Shown here piece after piece: positions 22,526 to 31,026 of a stretch of 34,300 bases of DNA (positions within the stretch are counted from its first letter, which is position 1; every line of letters begins with the position of its first letter). The notes under the pieces are model-generated. The model ran no database searches. It was not told where the DNA came from and worked only from the letters and a program-made list of their open reading frames with translations. A program made the position numbers and the translations under genes. The DNA lies in contig JAACDD010000108.1 in the NCBI GenBank assembly GCA_009937085.1, positions 1 through 34,300 of the forward strand, given 5' to 3'. The stretch is from Bacteroidota bacterium (GTDB taxonomy: Bacteria; Bacteroidota; Bacteroidia; Flavobacteriales; Flavobacteriaceae).

Positions 22526-25078
22526 TTAGAACTGTTGTCCGATTATAAAATGTGTTTCCCATCCGTGCGGATTTAAGTCATTTTCGAGCGGGCTATCAAA
22601 TCCATATCCAAAATCTATGCCCAACAGTCCAAACGCAGGCATAAAAATGCGAACTCCGAAGCCAGCAGAGCGTTTACTGTTAAACGGATTAAACTCTCGA
22701 AAATTGTTATACCCATTCCCCGCCTCTAAAAAAGATAACGCAAAAATAGATGCACTTGGTTTTAAAGTAATGGGATAGCGAAGTTCTAATGAAAATTTAT
22801 TGTACACTGTAGAGCCATCGGTACTTGAAAGCGATTGGTTTTCGTATCCACGTAAGGCAACCATTTCTCTACCGTCTAGTGCATACTGCGCCAAACCGTC
22901 TCCACCCAAATAATAACGCTCAAAAGGAATAATACCTCTTTCATTATTGTAAGCACCTAAAAACCCAAATTCTGCATGTGTTTTAAGGATAAGTTTTCCG
23001 ACAATTCGCGTGTACCAACTTCCTTCAAAATTAAGCTTATAATACTCTAGCCAACGGAATTTTTCTTGGTCAATTTTTTCTCTATTGGCCGTTCCATCTG
23101 CATTTTGATAGGCAGGTTGGTTTTCCAAATCGCCGTAATCAATGTTACCAACTAACGAATAGGGAAATGAAAATTTAGCACCAATGGTAAAGGATGAACC
23201 TCCAACGGGGAAAATCGGGTTGGTATAGGTATTGTTTCTTGAAAGTGCTATCGCATAGAACAAGTTGTTTGACACACCATCTCCGAAAGTAAAGAGCCCT
23301 GTGTAATAATTATTTAAATCAAAATACTGAAAACCTATAGTTTGTGAAAGCGTAAAATAATCATCGGGAACTTGCAAGCGTTTTGCTAAGCCTAAGTTTA
23401 TTCCTCTAATTTTAAAGTATTGACCCTTGTTGGCAAGCCCGGTCGTATAATCATAGCGGTATTGCGTGGTTTGTGAAATGGAAGTCGAAAAGCGAACAGG
23501 TTGCTCACCACCAAGCCACGGCTCAGCAAAAGAAAAACTGTACGTTTCAAAAAATCTACTTGCCTGCAAACGAAGCGCCAATTGCTGTCCGTCACCCATG
23601 GGTACAGGTTTGTATTCATCTTTGTTCCAAATGTTGCGCATAGAGAAGTTATTGAACGATAGACCAAGTGTTCCAATAAAACCACCACCGCCATAACCAC
23701 CTTGAAGTTCAATTTGACTTGCGCCTTTTTCTACCAATCCATATTCGATATCCACCGTACCTGCGTTTGGATCTACATCTTTAAAATCGGGTGAAATTTG
23801 TTCTGGATCAAAAAAGCCCAATTGTCCTAATTCACGAACCGAACGCACCACTTTATCCTTGCTGTAAAGTTCCCCTGGACGTGTTCTAATTTCTCTAAAA
23901 ATTACGTGGTCGTTTGTACGGTCGTTTCCACGTACCGAAATACGATTAAAATAAGCCGGCTTTCCTTCTGTTATCCGTACTTCAAAATTAATAGTATCAT
24001 TAGCCGCACTTACTTCCACAGGATTAATGCTTGAAAACAAGTAACCGTTGTTTTGGTATAAATTGGTTAAATCTTCACCGTCGGGTTTTGTTTGGTCCGC
24101 AATGCGTTGTCGAAGTAAAACGCCGTTGTAGGTATCGCCAGATTTTAAACCGAGTACGCGTGAAAGTTGCGCATCACTATAAACAGAGTTTCCAATAAAA
24201 TCAATTTTGCCAAAATAATACCTGTTACCTTCTTGTAAGGCAATATCAATGTCAATTTTATCGTCATCAATTTTTACGGTATCCGAAACAATCCGGGCAT
24301 CCCTGTAGCCTTTCTCTTTGTAGAAATCAAGTAAAGCCTTCATGTCTTCCTCATATTCAGCCTCAATATATTTGGAGCGTTTCCAGAAGCGACCAGGGAA
24401 TTCAACTTTGGTGTTTTTGAATTTTTTTAGCAATTTTTTTGTTTTGTAAATCGAATTACCATTCATATTTACTGAACGCACTTTTACACGATCTCCACGA
24501 TCCAACGAAATCAACATTTTTTGATTGTTAACTCCAGTGGTGTCTGGTTTTGTATCTATGGTAACTTTAGCATTCAAAAACCCATCTTTTCGGTATTTAT
24601 TTTGAATGTAGTTTTTGGTTGTAGATAAGAAGTTTTTGCTGAGCTTTTTCCCTTTTTTAATATCTGTGTCTTTGACAATAGACTCAATCTTTCCTTTTTT
24701 AATTCCTTTTATGGTGTAGTCAGAAAGCGTTGGAAGTTCTTGGATGTAAAGTTCTAAATCAGCAACATCACCATCAATTTTGGTAATAAAAAATTCGATA
24801 TCGCTAAAGAGTTCTAGCTTCCAAAGTTTATTAATGGTAGCACTGATTTCTTCACCTGGGATTTGAATGCGCTGTCCTTTGCGTAGTCCAGTATATGCAA
24901 CAACGGTTTGCGGGCTAAAAGTTTTAACTCCTGTTACGTTAATTTCACCAATCTCGTAAATCTTTCCTTTGTCAAAAGTGATTTCTTGCGCAGTTATAAG
25001 GTTTAAGCTTATAAGCGTTAGGCATAAAAAAATGGAATGGAGGAGGTGGTTACGTAAGTTGTTCGCTAGTTTTTCCAA
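22526..25078 (-). CDS. bamA: Outer membrane protein assembly factor BamA
   Basis: Inserts beta-barrel proteins into the outer membrane. It has 850 aa. Order: a signal-like segment (IFLCLTLISLNLITAQ, about 16-31), five POTRA domains (about 35-445, e.g. YEIGEINVTGVKTFSPQ, YFGKIDFIGNSVYSDAQLSR, YFNRISVRGNDRTNDHV), then a 16-strand barrel with the loop-6 motif as ALRGYENQSL and the final strand HFIIGQQF ending in Phe. No ATG or GTG is in frame near the start. The only good choice is TTG at 25076-25078, inside the end of uppS (29-bp overlap). It is the heart of an envelope operon with uppS before it and two OmpH chaperones after it. Confidence 0.95.
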   Translation of the reverse strand: MEKLANNLRNHLLHSIFLCLTLISLNLITAQEITFDKGKIYEIGEINVTGVKTFSPQTVVAYTGLRKGQRIQIPGEEISATINKLWKLELFSDIEFFITKIDGDVADLELYIQELPTLSDYTIKGIKKGKIESIVKDTDIKKGKKLSKNFLSTTKNYIQNKYRKDGFLNAKVTIDTKPDTTGVNNQKMLISLDRGDRVKVRSVNMNGNSIYKTKKLLKKFKNTKVEFPGRFWKRSKYIEAEYEEDMKALLDFYKEKGYRDARIVSDTVKIDDDKIDIDIALQEGNRYYFGKIDFIGNSVYSDAQLSRVLGLKSGDTYNGVLLRQRIADQTKPDGEDLTNLYQNNGYLFSSINPVEVSAANDTINFEVRITEGKPAYFNRISVRGNDRTNDHVIFREIRTRPGELYSKDKVVRSVRELGQLGFFDPEQISPDFKDVDPNAGTVDIEYGLVEKGASQIELQGGYGGGGFIGTLGLSFNNFSMRNIWNKDEYKPVPMGDGQQLALRLQASRFFETYSFSFAEPWLGGEQPVRFSTSISQTTQYRYDYTTGLANKGQYFKIRGINLGLAKRLQVPDDYFTLSQTIGFQYFDLNNYYTGLFTFGDGVSNNLFYAIALSRNNTYTNPIFPVGGSSFTIGAKFSFPYSLVGNIDYGDLENQPAYQNADGTANREKIDQEKFRWLEYYKLNFEGSWYTRIVGKLILKTHAEFGFLGAYNNERGIIPFERYYLGGDGLAQYALDGREMVALRGYENQSLSSTDGSTVYNKFSLELRYPITLKPSASIFALSFLEAGNGYNNFREFNPFNSKRSAGFGVRIFMPAFGLLGIDFGYGFDSPLENDLNPHGWETHFIIGQQF

Positions 25079-25787
25079 ATCTACGTTCTCTTTTTTGATA
25101 ACTTAAAATTGCCTGATGTAAGGATTGTTCGTTAAATTCCGGCCACAATTCATCCGTAAAGTAAAGTTCTGCATAAGCAATTTGCCACAACAAAAAATTA
25201 CTGATACGCACTTCTCCGCTTGTGCGAATAAGTAAATCTACGTCAGGCAGATTTTGCGTGTAAAGATGCTCATTAATTATGGTTTCGTCAATACTTTCAA
25301 CAGGAATTATATTATTTTTAACTTTTTTGCTTATCTGTACTACCGCTTGTTTGATTTCTTCTCTGGCGCCATAGCTGAGCGCAAGGGTCAAATGTGTTCC
25401 CGTGTTTGCTGCAGTTTTTTGAACTACTTCATGCAATTCTTGCTGTACATTTTTCGGTAGTTTATCCAATGAGCCTATCGCACTAAGCTTGATGTTATTA
25501 GAAGCCATACGTTCTAATTCACGGCGTAAACTTCGCACCAACAATGCCATTAACGTACTTATTTCTGTTTTTGGACGACTCCAGTTTTCGGTGGAAAAAG
25601 CATAGAGTGTAAGGTGTTTGATTCCGAGATTTGCGGCTGCTTCTACCGTTTTACGAACGGCTTCAGCGCCGGCCTCATGACCGCGAACGCGTAGTTTTCC
25701 GCGTTGTTGCGCCCAACGTCCATTGCCATCCATAATGATAGCAATGTGTTGCGGTAAAGCTTCTTTGTTTAAATCCTCGAAATTCAT
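25050..25787 (-). CDS. uppS: Isoprenyl transferase (undecaprenyl diphosphate synthase)
   Basis: Condenses isopentenyl diphosphate units onto farnesyl diphosphate to make the C55 lipid carrier for cell-wall and O-antigen synthesis. It has 245 aa, normal. Motifs of the cis-prenyltransferase family: HIAIIMDGNGRWAQQRG near 14-30 (Asp of the active site), LTLYAFSTENWSRP near 61-74, and the C-terminal LLIRTSGEVRISNFLLWQ then AYAELYFTDELWP. It overlaps bamA by 29 bp, suggesting coupled translation, and follows the DUF6089 gene by 6 bp. Confidence 0.96.
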   Translation of the reverse strand: MNFEDLNKEALPQHIAIIMDGNGRWAQQRGKLRVRGHEAGAEAVRKTVEAAANLGIKHLTLYAFSTENWSRPKTEISTLMALLVRSLRRELERMASNNIKLSAIGSLDKLPKNVQQELHEVVQKTAANTGTHLTLALSYGAREEIKQAVVQISKKVKNNIIPVESIDETIINEHLYTQNLPDVDLLIRTSGEVRISNFLLWQIAYAELYFTDELWPEFNEQSLHQAILSYQKRERRFGKTSEQLT

Positions 25788-25793
25788 TTTTAT

Positions 25794-26495
25794 TTATTCC
25801 CTACAACATGGTAGTTTTCCAAAGGCGTAAGTTATAGAAATCCCCGTAAATACCAACCAATCACTACTCAAACTCGTAGAAAATTGTTTGGCAAGTGGTT
25901 GTTTGTCTGTATTTGGATAGCTCCCGTCTACATTATCGGTTAAGGTAAACTGCGGTTGCACTTCGGCTGCAATTACCCAATATTGACCTAAATTAACTTT
26001 TATTCCTGCACCAAAAGGTACACCCATCGTCATTTTTCTTCCATGTGAAGTAGCGGTGTTTTCATATTCTGGAAAATACAGCTCATCAACTACCAAACGT
26101 TGTACACCAACATGTAAGTAGGGTGTCCAGGAAATGCCAAATTCGCCAATGGGAAGTGCTACATAATTTGCTTCAACGCCAACGCCTAACGCGGAGTAGT
26201 TGTTAGAAAAAGATAACCCTCGCGTACGGCGATCTAGTGCTGTTGCATTTTGGTCGTTGGCACTAAATTTACCTGTGCTAAACTGGGCACGTAGCGCAAT
26301 GCGTTGTGTGATATTTCGTTTGTAAATGATACCATAACCCAAATGTTTTGGATTGAAATATTGCGTATCTCCTATTTCACCAATATAGTTAACACCCCCT
26401 ATAAGAATTCCCAATTCATGACGTTGCGCATGGACAGAAGTGGTTGCAATGCAAAGTAGAAAAAACCAAATTGATAAGTGATTCATGCGAAACAT
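25794..26495 (-). CDS. DUF6089 family outer-membrane barrel protein
   Basis: A 233-aa exported protein, probably a small outer-membrane beta barrel. Signal peptide MNHLSIWFFLLCIATTSVHA follows the first three residues; ATG at 26484-26486 is an equally good start. The mature part begins RHELGILIGGVNYIGEIGDT and contains alternating strands (LGYGIIYKRNI, IALRAQFSTG, FGISWTPYLHVGVQ). It ends with a strand and short basic tail. I recognise the DUF6089 family and its regular place between nadK and uppS-bamA in Bacteroidota. Its function is not known; the context suggests a role in the envelope. Confidence 0.82.
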   Translation of the reverse strand: MFRMNHLSIWFFLLCIATTSVHAQRHELGILIGGVNYIGEIGDTQYFNPKHLGYGIIYKRNITQRIALRAQFSTGKFSANDQNATALDRRTRGLSFSNNYSALGVGVEANYVALPIGEFGISWTPYLHVGVQRLVVDELYFPEYENTATSHGRKMTMGVPFGAGIKVNLGQYWVIAAEVQPQFTLTDNVDGSYPNTDKQPLAKQFSTSLSSDWLVFTGISITYAFGKLPCCRE

Positions 26496-26531
26496 GTGTA
26501 TACTAAAAACTGAAAATCACGGAGTTTATTG

Positions 26532-27401
26532 TTAATTACGATTGTCTTGCCCCCACAAAAGTTTGTTGCGAAGCGTATCAAAAAAACTGTGGGTATTAGG
26601 ACGAATAAATACCATTGAATTTGCAGCTTTTTTTATACGGATGCTTGTTTGCATCGGAACTGAAACCAAGCGCGCGTCAAGTGACAGCAAGTGCGAATCG
26701 CCTCTTCCTTCAACGTGCATTTCTATTTCGACATCATCAGCCAAAACCAACGGGCGTGCATTCAGATTGTGAGGTGCAATTGGTGTAAGCACTAAACTCT
26801 TGCTATCGGGTGCAATAATAGGACCCCCACTACTCAACGAATATCCCGTTGAACCAGTTGGTGTAGCCAAAATCAAACCGTCAGCCCAGTAAACATTTAA
26901 ATATGCACCGTTTACTTTGGTGTGAATAGTAACCATAGAGGTGGTGTTTTCACGGGCAACAGAAACTTCATTTAAGGCTAATGGGAAAGCTTCTAATTCT
27001 GGATGTGGCGGATTGGTTTCTATCTCAAGAATACTGCGTTTTTCTGTGCTGTAATTATTTGTAATAATATCTAGCAAACACGCCTCTATTTCATCGGGTT
27101 GAACAGTGGCCAAAAACCCTAAACGCCCAGTATTGATTCCAATAAGTGGAATTTTTGATTCACGTACATAATTCAGTGCACGAAGTACAGTTCCATCGCC
27201 ACCAACAGCAAAAAAAACAGCTGTTTCTGCATCAATATCAAGATGCGATTCAAATGACGAGGACGTTATTTTTGGAAAGTGCGCAGATAGTGCTTTTTCG
27301 ATCTGAATGTCCACTTTTTTTTCTGAAAAAAAGTGGATAATTCTAGATACAATACGCAGTGTTGCATCGTCGTGAACTAAACTATATACCGCAATCTTCA
27401 T
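26532..27401 (-). CDS. nadK: NAD kinase
   Basis: Phosphorylates NAD to NADP. It has 289 aa, normal. The signature FFAVGGDGTVLRALNYV lies near residue 61-77 (GGDGT loop), followed by IPLIGINTGRLGFLA near 84-98. The second conserved block is DGLILATPTGSTGYSLSSGGPI near 172-193, and the C-terminal part includes LDARLVSVP. It appears to head the operon nadK-DUF6089-uppS-bamA-ompH-ompH; a -7 box lies 5 bases before the ATG. It is divergent from pdxJ. Confidence 0.96.
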   Translation of the reverse strand: MKIAVYSLVHDDATLRIVSRIIHFFSEKKVDIQIEKALSAHFPKITSSSFESHLDIDAETAVFFAVGGDGTVLRALNYVRESKIPLIGINTGRLGFLATVQPDEIEACLLDIITNNYSTEKRSILEIETNPPHPELEAFPLALNEVSVARENTTSMVTIHTKVNGAYLNVYWADGLILATPTGSTGYSLSSGGPIIAPDSKSLVLTPIAPHNLNARPLVLADDVEIEMHVEGRGDSHLLSLDARLVSVPMQTSIRIKKAANSMVFIRPNTHSFFDTLRNKLLWGQDNRN

Positions 27402-27405
27402 AGGG

Positions 27406-27413
27406 CAAAGTTA
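27406..27413 (-). promoter_or_regulatory. -7 element of the nadK operon
   Basis: Minus-strand TAACTTTG fits TAnnTTTG; the nadK ATG lies 4 bases after it, so the mRNA would be leaderless. No -33 TTG is seen. Confidence 0.35.
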
Positions 27414-27443
27414 GACCAAAAAGAATAAAGATGTATAATGTTG

Positions 27444-27451
27444 TATTTTTG
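27444..27451 (+). promoter_or_regulatory. -7 element of pdxJ
   Basis: TATTTTTG, 24 bases before the ATG at 27476. It lies downstream of the ATG at 27431, which supports the later start. Confidence 0.4.
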
Positions 27452-27475
27452 GACCCAAAACGTCTAAAAATTGCT

Positions 27476-28195
27476 ATGACAAAATTAAGTGTAAACATTA
27501 ATAAAATTGCCACATTGCGCAATGCACGTGGCGCAAATATGCCGAATGTGTTGCATGTTGCTCATGACATACAAGCGTTTGGAGCTCATGGGATTACAGT
27601 CCATCCAAGGCCCGATGAACGGCACATTACCTATAAAGATGTTCGTGAATTACCTGAAGTTATTACAACCGAATTTAACGTGGAGGGCAATCCAAATCCA
27701 AAATTTGTGGACTTAGTATGTGAGGTCAAGCCCGCACAGGTTACGCTTGTGCCGGATGCACCTGATGCCATTACTTCTAATGCAGGCTGGGATACGGTTG
27801 CAAATCGTTCGTTTTTGCAAGAAGTTATACAGGAATTTAAGCAACATGGTATCCGCACATCTATTTTCTTAGATCCAGATGTAGCGCAAGTCGAATCAGC
27901 AGTTGCTACTGGCGCAGACCGCATTGAACTCTACACGGAATCCTATGCTGAAAAATTCCCTAATAATCCAGAAAAAGCCATTGCACCTTTTGTAGCTGCT
28001 GCCCAAAAAGCCCAGGAAGTTGGACTAGGACTCAACGCTGGACACGATTTGAGTTTGGAGAACATTCAGTTTTTTGCACAAAAGATTCCAGGCCTATTGG
28101 AAGTTTCCATAGGTCATGCGTTGGTGTGTGAGTCGCTATACTACGGACTGGAAAATGTGATTAACCAATACATCGCAAAGCTATCGAGCCATTAG
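27476..28195 (+). CDS. pdxJ: Pyridoxine 5'-phosphate synthase
   Basis: Joins 1-deoxyxylulose 5-phosphate and 3-amino-2-oxopropyl phosphate to make pyridoxine 5'-phosphate (DXP-dependent vitamin B6 route). It has 239 aa, normal. Motifs: LSVNINKIATLRNARG at the start, GAHGITVHPRPDERHI near 36-51, KPAQVTLVPDAPDAITSNAGW near 87 (split by chance differences from the classic VTLVPE), and LNAGHDLSLENI near 197. I start at ATG 27476 because the family begins TKLSVN and the promoter lies after the earlier ATG. The alpha/beta hydrolase reading frame follows with no gap. Confidence 0.95.
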   Translation: MTKLSVNINKIATLRNARGANMPNVLHVAHDIQAFGAHGITVHPRPDERHITYKDVRELPEVITTEFNVEGNPNPKFVDLVCEVKPAQVTLVPDAPDAITSNAGWDTVANRSFLQEVIQEFKQHGIRTSIFLDPDVAQVESAVATGADRIELYTESYAEKFPNNPEKAIAPFVAAAQKAQEVGLGLNAGHDLSLENIQFFAQKIPGLLEVSIGHALVCESLYYGLENVINQYIAKLSSH

Positions 28196-28953
28196 TTCAC
28201 AGTACGATTACAGGGCAAGGCAAGCCATTACTGATTTTGCATGGATTTTTAGGAATGTCCGACAATTGGCGTACGCATGCCAAATACTGGTCTTCCCATT
28301 TTGAAGTCCACGCCATAGACCAACGAAATCACGGCAAAAGTTTTCACAGCAATTCATTTGACTACGAAATTCTGGCACAAGATATCGTTGCTTATATGGA
28401 ATCACACAAACTTGATAAAGCGATTGTTTTGGGGCACTCAATGGGCGGTAAAACGGCTATGACATTGGCATTGCAACACCCCGAACGTGTGCATAAACTC
28501 ATCGTCGCAGATATTGCACCAAAAGACTATAAAGTCCGTGAAAAGTTTTCCAATATTATCGCTGGGCTTTTACATTTAGATGCGCATACGTTTACTTCAA
28601 GAACGCTTGCTGATGATGCACTTTCCGCTTTTGTTCCCGAAGTTGGTGTGCGTCAGTTTTTACTCAAAAATTTAGCTTGGACAGAAGACCGGACGTTAAA
28701 ATTACGCTGCAATATTCAGGTGCTACAACACAAGTTGGGTGAAATCGGGGCCGCTCCTGTAGAGGCTATTTATGCAGGTGAAACGCTGTTTTTGGCAGGT
28801 GCAACTTCAGATTATATCCTAGAACAAGACTTTTCCAAAATCCAATTGTATTTTCCTAATGCAACGCTGAATTGGATACCAAATGCAGGACACTGGCTCC
28901 ATGCCGAAAACCCAAAAGCATTTACACTTGCATTACAGGATTTCTTAATCTAA
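28192..28953 (+). CDS. Alpha/beta-fold hydrolase, start codon unclear
   Basis: A serine hydrolase of the YbfF-like esterase group. Motifs: LLILHGFLGMSDNW (oxyanion HG), nucleophile elbow VLGHSMGGKTA near 80, and the catalytic His in NAGHWLHAENP near the end. The familiar N-terminal strand VHSTITGQGKPLLILHG is encoded from 28195, but this part has no ATG, GTG or TTG. The first usual start codon is TTG at 28237, which would cut off the first beta strand. The frame is open back to a stop at 28162. I mark 28192 (TTA, overlapping the pdxJ stop) as the likely first codon region; the true start may be an unusual codon. It is co-directional with pdxJ. The substrate is unknown. Confidence 0.8.
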   Translation, partial: LVHSTITGQGKPLLILHGFLGMSDNWRTHAKYWSSHFEVHAIDQRNHGKSFHSNSFDYEILAQDIVAYMESHKLDKAIVLGHSMGGKTAMTLALQHPERVHKLIVADIAPKDYKVREKFSNIIAGLLHLDAHTFTSRTLADDALSAFVPEVGVRQFLLKNLAWTEDRTLKLRCNIQVLQHKLGEIGAAPVEAIYAGETLFLAGATSDYILEQDFSKIQLYFPNATLNWIPNAGHWLHAENPKAFTLALQDFLI

Positions 28954-28971
28954 AACCCTTGAAATCTTTGC

Positions 28972-29002
28972 TTTGACCTTGCTGTAAAATAGCCTACTTT
29001 TG
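28972..29002 (+). promoter_or_regulatory. Promoter of tig-clpP-clpX
   Basis: TTTG at 28972-28975, 19-base gap, TACTTTTG at 28995-29002. This is the best match to the Bacteroidota promoter consensus in the window. The tig ATG lies 17 bases downstream. Confidence 0.65.
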
Positions 29003-29019
29003 CCAGCTATTAAAATAAC

Positions 29020-30336
29020 ATGATGAACGTAACGCGAAAAGATGTAGATGCGCTAAATGCCGTCTTAACTGTCGAAGTAAAACAAGAAGAAGTTGCACCT
29101 CAGGTAGAAAAAGTGCTAAACGACTACCGTAAGCGCGCAAATATTCCAGGATTTAGAAAAGGGAATATTCCCATGAGTGTTGTAAAAAAGCAATACGGAC
29201 AGGCGGTTTTGGTAGATGAAGTTAACAAAGCATTGCAATCATCATTAAACGATTATTTAAACAAAGAAAAGCTAGATATTTTAGGGAATCCATTACCCGT
29301 CCCTGTAGACGAATTAGACTGGACTGCAGCGAGTTTTTCATTTGATTTTGAGTTGGGACTTACACCAAAAGTGGAGGTAAAACTCCCCAATAGAAAAGCC
29401 ATTACACGCTACGAAATTGAAGCCGATGACGCCTTTGTAAACGAGCAATTGGAACGCTTGCAAAAGCAATACGGCACAATTACACCAACCGAAGAAGTAT
29501 CGAAAGATACCGAATTCACAGTAAGTGTTGTGTTTGAAGGAGTAGAAGAAAACAAAAGCGCCACTTTTGCTGCCGATGAACTTAAAAGCAAAAAAGCTTT
29601 AACAGCATTCAAAAATGCGACTATTGGCGATGTTGTTTCGCTCAGCACAAAAGGATTATTTAAAGAGGACCATGTGTTGCAACGCGTTATGGGTAAATTG
29701 CCTGAGAAAGCACTAGAGCTTTCACTAACCTTGCAAGAACGCAACAACCGCGGATTGGCAGAGCTAGACCAAGAATTTTTCGATAAAGTATTTGGGAAAG
29801 ATGCCGTAAAAACAGCTACTGAATGCAAAGCCAAACTCAAAGAAGATGCTTCGGGGCACTTTGAAACACAAGCAAATCAGAAGTTTGTAAATGATATGAC
29901 AGAGAGTCTTATTGACAATACCAAGTTTTCATTACCAGATGCGTTTCTAAAAAAATGGATGCAAACTGCTGGTGAAAATCCCATTTCTGCAGAAGAAGCA
30001 GAGGCAGAGTATGAAAAGTCTGAGCGTGGCTTGCGTTACCAACTTATTGAGTCCAATTTGATTCAAGAAAACAGCCTTCAAATTACTAGAGAAGAAATAG
30101 AAACCTTTGCTAAGGATTTACTTCAAAAGCAAATGGTACAATTTGGTCGTACAGACGTTAAGGAAGAAGAACTCAATGATATTGCAGCTCGAATTTTGGG
30201 GAATCAAGAAGAAGTAAAACGCATTTCAGATCAGCTTATGAGTGAAAAAATGCGACAACTGTTTTTAGAAAAAGGTAATATCAAAGTTAAAAAAGTTAAC
30301 TACGACACCTTTATCAAAGAAGCGTACAAAAAATAA
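29020..30336 (+). CDS. tig: Trigger factor
   Basis: Ribosome-bound chaperone that meets nascent chains at the exit tunnel. It has 438 aa. The N-terminal ribosome-binding domain carries the signature IPGFRKGNIPMSVVKKQYG near 42-60. The middle region (about 150-235) corresponds to the FKBP-like domain but is weakly conserved, so prolyl isomerase activity is doubtful. The C-terminal two thirds is a long helical arm domain. A doubled ATG opens the gene; either may be used. It leads the tig-clpP-clpX order that is common in bacteria. Confidence 0.94.
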   Translation: MMNVTRKDVDALNAVLTVEVKQEEVAPQVEKVLNDYRKRANIPGFRKGNIPMSVVKKQYGQAVLVDEVNKALQSSLNDYLNKEKLDILGNPLPVPVDELDWTAASFSFDFELGLTPKVEVKLPNRKAITRYEIEADDAFVNEQLERLQKQYGTITPTEEVSKDTEFTVSVVFEGVEENKSATFAADELKSKKALTAFKNATIGDVVSLSTKGLFKEDHVLQRVMGKLPEKALELSLTLQERNNRGLAELDQEFFDKVFGKDAVKTATECKAKLKEDASGHFETQANQKFVNDMTESLIDNTKFSLPDAFLKKWMQTAGENPISAEEAEAEYEKSERGLRYQLIESNLIQENSLQITREEIETFAKDLLQKQMVQFGRTDVKEEELNDIAARILGNQEEVKRISDQLMSEKMRQLFLEKGNIKVKKVNYDTFIKEAYKK

Positions 30337-30365
30337 TCGCTATATTTAACATACAATTTTAAGCT

Positions 30366-31025
30366 ATGGATTTCGGAAAAGAATTTAAACAATACGCAAC
30401 CAAACATCACGGTATAAACTCGCTTTATTACAATGAACTTGTAAGCAGTTTAACCCCTTATATCATCGAGGAGCGTCAACTTAATGTGGCGCAAATGGAT
30501 GTGTTTTCTAGGTTGATGATGGATCGCATCATCTTTTTGGGAACTGCCATTAACGATAGTGTTGCGAATATTATTCAGGCGCAATTGCTCTTTTTGGAAA
30601 GCACAGACAAAAACAAAGACATTCAGATTTACATCAACTCGCCGGGCGGAAGCGTGTATGCCGGATTAGGTATTTACGATACCATGCAGTTTATCAATCC
30701 CGACGTAGCTACTATTTGTACCGGAATTGCGGCCTCAATGGGTGCTGTGTTGCTGTGTGCGGGTCAGGAAGGAAAGCGCTCTGGACTGCCACACTCGCGT
30801 GTGATGATTCACCAACCTCTAGGAGGCGCACAAGGACAAGCATCGGATATTGAAATTACGGCGCGTGAAATTCTAAAACTCAAAAAAGAATTGTACGAAA
30901 TCATTGCTAAACACAGTAATCAACCCTATGATAAGGTGTATGAAGATTCAGATCGTGATTATTGGATGAAAGCGCTAGAAGCCAAAGAATACGGCATGAT
31001 AGACGAGGTATTGACCAGAAGTTAA
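30366..31025 (+). CDS. clpP: ATP-dependent Clp protease proteolytic subunit
   Basis: Serine protease subunit that forms a 14-mer chamber and degrades proteins unfolded by ClpX. It has 219 aa. The catalytic Ser lies in GIAASMGAVLLCAG near residue 124, the His in SRVMIHQPLGG near 149, and the Asp near 198 in the stretch around SDRDYWMKALEAKEYG. The oxyanion segment INSPGGSVYAGLGIYD is near 90-105. The first 25 or so residues resemble a propeptide. One base separates its stop from clpX, and tig lies 29 bp upstream. Confidence 0.97.
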   Translation: MDFGKEFKQYATKHHGINSLYYNELVSSLTPYIIEERQLNVAQMDVFSRLMMDRIIFLGTAINDSVANIIQAQLLFLESTDKNKDIQIYINSPGGSVYAGLGIYDTMQFINPDVATICTGIAASMGAVLLCAGQEGKRSGLPHSRVMIHQPLGGAQGQASDIEITAREILKLKKELYEIIAKHSNQPYDKVYEDSDRDYWMKALEAKEYGMIDEVLTRS

Positions 31026-31026
31026 G

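Noticed and set aside
29409..29840. 143-codon minus-strand frame inside tig
   Set aside because: Antisense shadow of tig, rich in Ser and Leu as expected for the reverse of Glu/Lys-rich codons.
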